Below, piece by piece: positions 32,282 through 39,569 of a stretch of 47,547 nucleotides of DNA. The notes beneath the pieces are model-generated. The model worked only from the letters and a program-made list of their open reading frames with translations, was not told the origin of the DNA and did no database searches. The translations under genes and the position numbers were made by a program. Source of the stretch: Candidatus Kapaibacterium sp. (GTDB lineage: Bacteria; Bacteroidota; Ignavibacteria; Kapaibacteriales; UBA4661); assembly GCA_025455065.1 (NCBI GenBank), contig JALONG010000037.1:1-47547 (forward strand), given 5' to 3'. Every line of letters starts with the position of its first letter. Position 1 is the stretch's first letter.

Positions 32282-35092
32282 TTATGCCAATTCCTGAATA
32301 TTCGCCCGAATTTTCGTGATAGAATCTCGTGCGCTTGCCAACTTCTGCCGCTCATATTCAACAATATCCGGCGCGGCATTGGCAACAAATTTTTCATTTG
32401 CCAACTTCGATTCCACCGATTTCGCAAAGCCTTCAAGCCGCGTCAGTTCTTTCTCCAAGCGCTTGCGCTCCTCCGCAAAATCTACCGCACCTTTGACCGT
32501 CAGGAAAATCTCAACACCCTCAGCAAGCGCAGAAACACTACCTTCGGGCTTCGGTGCAGGAATACCATGAGCGGGAGCGCCGATAGTCAATTCTGAAGCG
32601 CGAGTCATGGCTTGAATAATTGCGGCTTGGTCGTCTGCTAAGGCGCGTATTTCCTCGCCGGAACAGGAAAGTGTTACGGGAAGTTTTTCTGCGGGCTGAA
32701 TGTTCATTAAGCCCCTGAGAGCGCGTATCTGCTCGATTATCGTCTGCACTTTGCCAAAGCGTTCCAAGGCTTCCTCGTTGATGCTTGTGGGTGCTTCCGG
32801 CACGGAGGTAACACAAATACTTGTGCCGTTGTCACGTTTCGACAGCGCTTGCCAGATTTCTTCCGTTGCAAAAGGCATAATTGGGTGCAAAAGACGCAAA
32901 ACACCGTCGAAAAGATTGATAGCGAAGTTGATAAGGGCGCGGTTGTAATTCTTGTCCGATGAAGCATTCATGCGGATTTTGACCACTTCCACGTACCAAT
33001 CACAGAAATCGTTCCAGATGAATTGGTACATCGTCCGCGAGTAATCATGGAGTTTGTATTCCTCAAGCTGCTGTTGCGTTTCCCGAATCGTCGCATGAAA
33101 CCTTGCTAAAATCCACTTGTCCGCAAGGCTCTGTGCCTCATCTTTGAGGACATTGCTTGATAAAGCGCGTTGCATCGGGTCGAGGTCAGCAAATGCCTCC
33201 TCGCGCTTCATCATCAGGAATCGTGCGGCGTTCCAGACTTTGTTCGCAAAATTTCGCCCAAGTTCGAGGGATTCAATATCGCCTGTTTTTTCGTTGATTT
33301 GGAGGCGCACATCCTGACCAATTGGCGCAGCGTTTATCATCGTGAAGCGCATCGCGTCAGCGCCATACTTCGCAATAAGCGGAAGCGGGTCAGGCGAGTT
33401 CCCAAGCGACTTCGAGAGCTTTCGCCCTTTTGCATCGCGGATGATACTGGTGAAATACACATCTTTGAACGGCACTGCACCGTGAAATTTGAGGTTGAAC
33501 ATAATCATCCGCGCAACCCAGAAGAAAATGATGTCGGGACCGGTGACGAGCAGGTCTGTGGGCAAGAATTTCTGCATGGTTGCAGTGTTGGCGGTAGATT
33601 TCGTGCCGTCCCAACCCATGGTGGTAAGGGGCCAAATGTTGGAGGAAAACCACGTGTCGAATACGTCATCATCTAACCGCAAAGGTGCGTCATTGCTTAA
33701 TCCCAGCTTCTTACGTGCTTCCGCTTCCGAGCGAGCCGCCGTAACACGCCCGTCTTCGGCATAATACGCCGGAATACGAATACCCCACCAAAGTTGCCGC
33801 GAGATGCACCAATCCTTGATGCCGTTCATCCAATGTTCGTAGGTCTTTACCCAATGTTCGGGATAAAACTTCACGTTTCCGTCTTGAACGGCTTTAAGCG
33901 CAGGTTCGGCAAGGGGCTTCATTTTCACAAACCATTGGTCGCTGAGATATGGCTCAATCGGCTCTCCGCCTCGTTCCGAGTAGCCCACGTTATGCGTGTA
34001 GTCTTTGATTTCTTCTACCAAATCCAATGCTTTCAATGTTTCCACGATAGCTTTTCGTGCTGCAAAGCGCTCTACGCCTTGGTATTCACCCGTAAGGTCG
34101 TTCAGCGTTCCATCGGGATTGATAGTATTCACAAGCGCCAAATTGTGCCGTTCTCCCACCATAAAGTCGTTGGGGTCGTGTGCGGGTGTGATTTTCACGC
34201 AGCCCGTCCCAAATTCGGGGTCGGCGTAATCATCAGCAATAATCGGCACAAACTGCCCTGAAAGCGGCACTCGTACTCGTTTCCCGATGAGATGTTTGTA
34301 CCGCTCATCTTTGGGATTCACCGCCACCGCCACGTCGCCAAACAGCGTTTCGGGACGAGCCGTCGCCACAGCAAGATAGTTCACACGCTCAGTAATGGTA
34401 GGCTTTGTCGTTGTGCCGTCTTCTGCCGTTTCCGTGAGTGTGCGCGGGAGGTCAATCGTGGAATCGTCCTCGAAGATGTAGCGCAGCGTGTACATATATT
34501 CTTTCACCTCGCGCCACTGCACTTCTTCATCCGACAAAGCAGATTGCGCCAAAGGCGACCAGTTAATGATACGCTTACCGCGATAGATTAAGCCTTCGTC
34601 GAAAAGCTGGATAAAAACTTCCTGAACGGCTTGGTAGCTATGCGCGTCCATCGTGAAAATATTGCGTTCCCAATCGCTGGAATTACCAAGTGCGCGGAGT
34701 TGGTCGAAGATAATGCCGCCGTACTGCTCTTTCCATTGCCAAACGCGCTCCAAAAACTTCTCGCGCCCCAAATCCTGCCGCGTCAAACCTTCTTTGCGGA
34801 GTTGCTGCACGACTTTCGATTCGGTTGCAATGCCCGCGTGGTCGGTTCCCGGAAACCAGCATGATTCCTTGCCTTTCATGCGATTCCAGCGAATGTAAAT
34901 GTCTTGAATGGTGTGGTTCAAAATATGCCCGAAATGCAGCATACCCGTTACGTTGGGCGGCGGCATAAGAACGCTGTAGGCGGGTTTTGGGGAAGTGTCG
35001 GAGGCAGCAAATAATTTTCGCTCAAGCCAGTATTGATACCACTTCTGTTCGGTGTCGGTGGGGGAATATGCTTTAGGAAGTTCGTTGGTCAT
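32282..35092 (-). CDS. valS: Valyl-tRNA synthetase
   Basis: This protein has 936 residues, a normal ValRS length. It attaches valine to tRNA-Val. The class I HIGH motif appears as HFGH at residues 53-56 (PPPNVTGMLHFGHILNH). GTDHAGIATE is the ValRS-specific site, and KLSKS at about 557 is the KMSKS loop (GRKLSKSLGNSPDPL). The editing domain lies around 200-350 and the C-terminal coiled-coil arm from about 860. Start MTNELPKAYSP is typical. No frameshift or insertion. Confidence 0.97.
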   Translation of the reverse strand: MTNELPKAYSPTDTEQKWYQYWLERKLFAASDTSPKPAYSVLMPPPNVTGMLHFGHILNHTIQDIYIRWNRMKGKESCWFPGTDHAGIATESKVVQQLRKEGLTRQDLGREKFLERVWQWKEQYGGIIFDQLRALGNSSDWERNIFTMDAHSYQAVQEVFIQLFDEGLIYRGKRIINWSPLAQSALSDEEVQWREVKEYMYTLRYIFEDDSTIDLPRTLTETAEDGTTTKPTITERVNYLAVATARPETLFGDVAVAVNPKDERYKHLIGKRVRVPLSGQFVPIIADDYADPEFGTGCVKITPAHDPNDFMVGERHNLALVNTINPDGTLNDLTGEYQGVERFAARKAIVETLKALDLVEEIKDYTHNVGYSERGGEPIEPYLSDQWFVKMKPLAEPALKAVQDGNVKFYPEHWVKTYEHWMNGIKDWCISRQLWWGIRIPAYYAEDGRVTAARSEAEARKKLGLSNDAPLRLDDDVFDTWFSSNIWPLTTMGWDGTKSTANTATMQKFLPTDLLVTGPDIIFFWVARMIMFNLKFHGAVPFKDVYFTSIIRDAKGRKLSKSLGNSPDPLPLIAKYGADAMRFTMINAAPIGQDVRLQINEKTGDIESLELGRNFANKVWNAARFLMMKREEAFADLDPMQRALSSNVLKDEAQSLADKWILARFHATIRETQQQLEEYKLHDYSRTMYQFIWNDFCDWYVEVVKIRMNASSDKNYNRALINFAINLFDGVLRLLHPIMPFATEEIWQALSKRDNGTSICVTSVPEAPTSINEEALERFGKVQTIIEQIRALRGLMNIQPAEKLPVTLSCSGEEIRALADDQAAIIQAMTRASELTIGAPAHGIPAPKPEGSVSALAEGVEIFLTVKGAVDFAEERKRLEKELTRLEGFAKSVESKLANEKFVANAAPDIVEYERQKLASARDSITKIRANIQELA

Positions 35093-35291
35093 TGATGTTG
35101 TAAATAATTGTGGTGATTGATGTTATAGTCGTGTTGTGTTATGATTTCGCAAAAATACTTGCTGCTGTCATCTGAAAATTCGACATTACCGATGGCGGTG
35201 TCGGTGCAGCAGAGCAGCTATCCTCTCCGGCGCAGTATTGACCTTGCTTTAGCGAAGAATATACGCGGACAATTTCGGGACAGACAAAAAA

Positions 35292-35879
35292 TTACGCTGA
35301 AAAAATCTGGTCAAGATTGACCGTGAAGCCGCTTAAAACCTGCGACCTGACCTCACCGCGCCTGTGTGCCTTGGAAAAAACTTGAAAGCCCATATCGGTA
35401 TTAACTAAAACCTCTATTGCCCGTTCATCCGGCTCGACCATCCAGTATTCACGCACACCGAACTCTTCGTACATCAGTTTTTTATGGGTTAAATCCTTGT
35501 AGCCATTCGATGGCGAAAGCACCTCCACAACCAAGTCCGGTGCGCCTTTGATGCGTTCTTGGATGATACTTTTTCGCTCATTGGAAACAAACAACATATC
35601 GGGCTGGTAATATTCCTCATCGCTTAAATACACGTCCAGAGGGGCAGTAAATACTTCACCAAGCGTGTTACTTTCAACAAAAGCATCAATTTTACGATTG
35701 AGGCGTTGGATAATTCGCTGATGAAATGTGCTTGGTGATGGCATAAAATGGGCGATTCCATTGATAAATTCGTAATAGGGTGCTTCGTCGGGCATAGTAA
35801 TATATTCCGCCAAGGTGCTTGTCGGCTTGGTTTTTGACGCAATATCCACATCCGGCGTATATTCAAGAGCTGTCGTCAT
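35292..35879 (-). CDS. Uma2-family (DUF820) nuclease-fold protein, copy 1
   Basis: This protein has 195 residues. It belongs to the PD-(D/E)xK superfamily: YYQPDMLFVSNERKS and GAPDLVVEVLSPSN carry the catalytic Asp and Glu-x-Leu motif, and KLMYEEFGVREYWMVEPDERAIEVL is the family C-terminal part. The ATG at 35879 is chosen because it lies 10 bp after the upstream Uma2 stop. Uma2 genes are often linked to mobile DNA; role unknown. With the gene upstream it forms a two-gene unit of distinct subfamilies. Confidence 0.85.
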   Translation of the reverse strand: MTTALEYTPDVDIASKTKPTSTLAEYITMPDEAPYYEFINGIAHFMPSPSTFHQRIIQRLNRKIDAFVESNTLGEVFTAPLDVYLSDEEYYQPDMLFVSNERKSIIQERIKGAPDLVVEVLSPSNGYKDLTHKKLMYEEFGVREYWMVEPDERAIEVLVNTDMGFQVFSKAHRRGEVRSQVLSGFTVNLDQIFSA

Positions 35880-35889
35880 AATGATTCCT

Positions 35890-36471
35890 TCATCGTAAAT
35901 CGTGTAATTCGAGGATAAAATTTGGTAGTACATCTTCGCCGCTGACGGTATTGTCAAAGCCTTCTACCCGTGATTCCGTGCTGTCTTGACGGTAAATGTA
36001 CACGATTTCGTCAAACGGGTCAATGAGCCACGCCAAGCGGCAGCCGTTCCTAAGCCATTCTTCACGAATTTTGTGTTGCAAATACTCAACACTATCATTC
36101 TTCGACCGCAATTCTGCGATAAAATCAGGGCAGACAGGAGCAAATTTTTCCTTTTGTTCCTCCGAAAGCACATCCCAACGCTCCTGTAGCACAAATGACG
36201 CATCGGGTGAACGAACAGCGCCACTCGGCAGAGTAAAACCTGCGCTTGAGTCAAACACCATGCCCTGACGGTAGCGTTTGTTCCAATATGCTAGCTGTGC
36301 ATTCAAATCACTATTCCGATAGCCGGAGCCTGTTCCGGTGGGGTGTAAGAGCATAATTTCTCCTTGTGCGGTGCGTTCCATGCGAAGCATTTTGTTGGAT
36401 GCACAGAGCATAAAAAACTCATCATCCGTCAAGCCGCCGATCGCCGATACGTCGAGAGTAATCGCTTCCAT
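35890..36471 (-). CDS. Uma2-family (DUF820) nuclease-fold protein, copy 2
   Basis: This protein has 193 residues. It starts with DDEFFMLCASNKMLRMERTAQGEI and has GYRNSDLNAQLAYWNKR, SPDASFVLQERW and CPDFIAELRSKND, the last three being the helix, Asp and Glu-x-Leu/Arg blocks of the fold. LRNGCRLAWLIDP closes the core. It is only distantly like its neighbour at 35292, so the pair did not arise by recent duplication. Confidence 0.85.
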   Translation of the reverse strand: MEAITLDVSAIGGLTDDEFFMLCASNKMLRMERTAQGEIMLLHPTGTGSGYRNSDLNAQLAYWNKRYRQGMVFDSSAGFTLPSGAVRSPDASFVLQERWDVLSEEQKEKFAPVCPDFIAELRSKNDSVEYLQHKIREEWLRNGCRLAWLIDPFDEIVYIYRQDSTESRVEGFDNTVSGEDVLPNFILELHDLR

Positions 36472-36603
36472 TGTCGCTCCACTGCTGGTGTTGTGAGTAA
36501 TTTTTTGCTAAAAGTAAACGGTAGTAATCAGGCTACAATTTGCAAAAAAACGGGCAAAAATACGATAGAAAACGGCTTTTGTTCTTGACCAACAAACCGA
36601 AAA

Positions 36604-36653
36604 CCGCATAAAGACAAAGCGCCATACCAATGTGTTGATACGGCGCTGTGCGG
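36604..36653 (-). terminator. Hairpin downstream of AMP nucleosidase
   Basis: agcgcc (36618-36623) pairs with ggcgct (36642-36647) inside an outer ccgca/tgcgg stem (36604-36608 with 36649-36653). It lies after the AMP nucleosidase stop at 36689. No U-run follows, so it may be a rho-dependent or merely structural element. Confidence 0.4.
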
Positions 36654-36688
36654 ATATTTCGTATAAATTCAGGAAGAGCAGAAATAGT

Positions 36689-37462
36689 TTAATAGCGAAA
36701 ATGCTTGATGCGCTCGCCTTTTTCGCCGATTTCGGTCATTGCTTCAATGCCGATTTTGAGGTGTAAATCCACAAAATTTGCAGTTACTTTTTTATCCGAC
36801 TCTTCCGTTTTTACGCCTTCGGGGAACATGGGCATATCGGAAACCAGCAGTAACGCGCCTCGCGCGATTTCGTTGGCATGACCGACGATAAACACAGTCG
36901 CCGTTTCCATGTCAATTCCAATCGTGGAAAGGCGGCGCAAACGGTCTTTGAATTCTTCGTCCCATTCCCAAACACGGCGGTTTGTCGTGTAAATAACGCC
37001 GGTACGGTACTCCTGCTCATATTGCAAAATTTTATCGGAAACAAATTTATGCAGTTTGAACGATGGAAGCGCCGGAACTTCGGGCGGCGCATAATCAAGG
37101 CTTGTACCTTCACCGCGAATCGCAGCAATCGGCAAAATAAAATGTCCAATTTCGGTGGAATCTTTCAAACCACCGCATTTTCCTAAGAACAACACGCCTT
37201 TCGGCTGCCGAGCAATGAGCAAGTCCATAATTGTCGCAGCATTTGCCGAGCCTATGCCAAAGTTAATAATGGAAAGTCCCGCAGAGTTCGTTGCCGCCTG
37301 CATCGGTCGTCCGATTCCATTCACGTCGCAACCAAACTGATTAGCAAAACGTGTAACGTAATCGTGAAAATTGGTCAGCAAAATGTAATCACCGTAATCA
37401 TCAATATTCGCGCCTGTATAGCGCGGAAGCCAATTTCGAGCAATGTCTAATTTGGTTTTCAT
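36689..37462 (-). CDS. amn: AMP nucleosidase
   Basis: This protein has 257 residues, the short form found in Bacteroidota. It splits AMP into adenine and ribose 5-phosphate. The phosphorylase fold is visible in GLSIINFGIGSANAATIMDLL, then GVLFLGKCGGLKDSTEIGHFILP and GIDMETATVFIVGH, where Glu and the Met-Glu-Thr block hold the ribose, and LLVSDMPMFPEGVK. The ATG at 37462 fits the family start. A purine or uridine phosphorylase is the alternative, but the DYAPPEVPALPSF stretch is Amn-like. Confidence 0.88.
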   Translation of the reverse strand: MKTKLDIARNWLPRYTGANIDDYGDYILLTNFHDYVTRFANQFGCDVNGIGRPMQAATNSAGLSIINFGIGSANAATIMDLLIARQPKGVLFLGKCGGLKDSTEIGHFILPIAAIRGEGTSLDYAPPEVPALPSFKLHKFVSDKILQYEQEYRTGVIYTTNRRVWEWDEEFKDRLRRLSTIGIDMETATVFIVGHANEIARGALLLVSDMPMFPEGVKTEESDKKVTANFVDLHLKIGIEAMTEIGEKGERIKHFRY

Positions 37463-37728
37463 GGTGGGGATTCTTTCTAAAAAGTCGTGAAACAATTGTG
37501 TGTCTATGCAATCAATGTGTCATCAGTGCTTCATCAAAGCATCGGAAAATTCGCCCAAAATAGGGCTTTTTGTGCAGATTATTTGACCGACAATTTGCTA
37601 CGTGAAAACAGCGCTGTATCGCTTGACTATTCGACGGTTTTCTGGCACAAACTGCTCCGTGAAAAAAGTTGAGAAATAATTTGTCAACTTTTTCAGGACG
37701 GGACATCACATTTATACTTCATAATTTC

Positions 37729-39261
37729 CTAAAACGGCGCTTCGTCGCTGTTCATCAATTTAGAAGCATTAAAATCGGAAATGCTGGTGTTGTAATCCGG
37801 CGGTGCATCCATGCCAAAGGCGAGGTTTTCAAAGCGCGTGAACTCTTTCACATATGCTAAACGGACAGAGCCGACGGGACCGTTACGCTGTTTGCCGATT
37901 ATCAATTCCGCCGTGCCTTCGGTTGGTGCGCCGTCCTCTTCGTAGGTTGTAATGCCGTAGTATTCGGGTCGGTGAACAAACATCACCACGTCGGCATCCT
38001 GCTCCAACGAGCCCGACTCGCGTAAATCCGAAAGCATCGGGCGCTTGTCGCTACGCCCTTCCACGCCGCGATTTAGCTGTGCCAGAGCCACAATCGGAAT
38101 GTCCAACTCTTTCGCAATTTGCTTCATCCCGCGTGAAATCACGGAAATCTCCCGTTCACGGCTTTCGTTTTTGCCAATAGCTGCATGAAGAAGTTGCAAA
38201 TAATCAATCATCACCAGCCCGATATTTTGCTCAACTTTCAGACGGCGGCACTTAGCTCGAAGTTCCATAATCGAAAGCATTGGGCTGTCGTCAATAAAAA
38301 TTGGTGCTTTGGCGAGTTTGTCCATGTAACCCGCCAAACGTGGTAATTCCTCCGATTTCACATCGCCTTTCATGAGTTTATTCAAACTTACACGGGCTTC
38401 CGCGCTCAAAAGGCGCATCGTGAGCTGCTCTTTGGACATCTCAATCGAAAAAAATGCGGTCGGTACGCCGCTTTCCATTGCCACATTCCGCGCCATAGAA
38501 AGCGCCACAGCCGTTTTTCCCATTGAAGGACGAGCGGCAATAATCACAAAATCCGAGCGATGAAAACCGCCCATCATCAAGTCGTCAAGTTTTGTATAAC
38601 CTGATGCCGTGCCGCGTGGCGCTTCTTTGTTTACCATTGAAGCAATCGTCGCAAAGGTGTCTTTGGCGAGTTTGTTCATGCCGATATAACTTTTGCGAAG
38701 GCGCTTTTCGGAAATATGAAAAATGTCGCTTTCAGCTCTATCAACCTCATCCAGGGCATCGGTTGTGGAATCGTAAGCACGGGCAAGAATCTCTGATGCA
38801 GCACCAATCAACTGCCGCTTTAACGCGTGTTCTTGCACGATGCGAATATAATGCTCCACATTTGCTGCGGTCGGCGTTCCGGCGTTGATTTGCAGAAGCG
38901 TGTATGTACCGCCGATTGCCTCCAACATCCCGCGCCGCCTCAGTTCTTCGCCCAACGACACAAGGTCAATCGTGATATTACGTTCCGACATGGCAAGCAT
39001 CACTTCATAAATTTTTCGGTTGGCTTCTTTGTAAAATGCCTCCGTGTCCAGCACCTCTGTTGCTTTGGAAAGAGCATTGCGGTCAAGCATAATTGCACCC
39101 AACACAGCCGCTTCCGCCTCGCCGGAATGCGGGGGAACTTTGTCGCCGATGCTTGCGAGTTGGAGAACATTCGCAGTAGCCGATGAGCGCGAACGATTAT
39201 CGGTCAGTTTAGAGACGATAATTTCTCCATCACGGCGTGTGTCTTCGATGAAGTTTGCCAC
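37729..39261 (-). CDS. dnaB: Replicative DNA helicase DnaB
   Basis: This protein is 510 residues if it starts at the GTG at 39261. That start is preferred because aagg lies 9 bases upstream and because the ATG at 39348 adds a tail unlike the family. The N-terminal primase-binding domain (PPHSGEAEAAVLGAIMLD) is followed by the RecA-like domain: ARPSMGKTA is Walker A, MIDYLQLL is Walker B, and the arginine-finger region and SGSLEQDADVVMFVHR are intact. It unwinds the fork. No intein is present. The 39262-39569 gap upstream holds only a terminator. Confidence 0.95.
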   Translation of the reverse strand: MANFIEDTRRDGEIIVSKLTDNRSRSSATANVLQLASIGDKVPPHSGEAEAAVLGAIMLDRNALSKATEVLDTEAFYKEANRKIYEVMLAMSERNITIDLVSLGEELRRRGMLEAIGGTYTLLQINAGTPTAANVEHYIRIVQEHALKRQLIGAASEILARAYDSTTDALDEVDRAESDIFHISEKRLRKSYIGMNKLAKDTFATIASMVNKEAPRGTASGYTKLDDLMMGGFHRSDFVIIAARPSMGKTAVALSMARNVAMESGVPTAFFSIEMSKEQLTMRLLSAEARVSLNKLMKGDVKSEELPRLAGYMDKLAKAPIFIDDSPMLSIMELRAKCRRLKVEQNIGLVMIDYLQLLHAAIGKNESREREISVISRGMKQIAKELDIPIVALAQLNRGVEGRSDKRPMLSDLRESGSLEQDADVVMFVHRPEYYGITTYEEDGAPTEGTAELIIGKQRNGPVGSVRLAYVKEFTRFENLAFGMDAPPDYNTSISDFNASKLMNSDEAPF

Positions 39262-39507
39262 GATGTTGTGCCTTGTTTGGTGTGACGTGTTTGAAAGATG
39301 CAGCAAAGCACGTTTTGGAGAAACGTGCAAGGTAAAATTACAGCGCAATATGCTGAAAAAATCTCACCTGAAGGGTATGTGTTCAGCAAGACTTTTGCAC
39401 GGACTTCTCACATTGTGCGTGTGCAAATTGGGGAAAATCTGTGGAAAAACCGAAACTTTTCCACAACGTTGTGGGAATCGTCAGGGATGAAGAAGCAAAA
39501 TAGGGAT

Positions 39508-39546
39508 AAAAAAAGTTGTAGCCTCCCGCAGAGCGTAGGCTACAAC
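39508..39546 (-). terminator. Rho-independent terminator of the pseudokinase gene
   Basis: gttgtagcct (39515-39524) pairs perfectly with aggctacaac (39537-39546); on the minus strand the stem is followed directly by seven T (39514-39508). It lies 23 bp after the stop at 39570. This is a textbook intrinsic terminator. Confidence 0.85.
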
Positions 39547-39569
39547 TATATTTCTCGCTCATTATCAAC

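Noticed and set aside
39262-39348. ATG at 39348 as the dnaB start
   Set aside because: The added residues are unlike DnaB N-termini; the GTG at 39261 with aagg upstream fits better.
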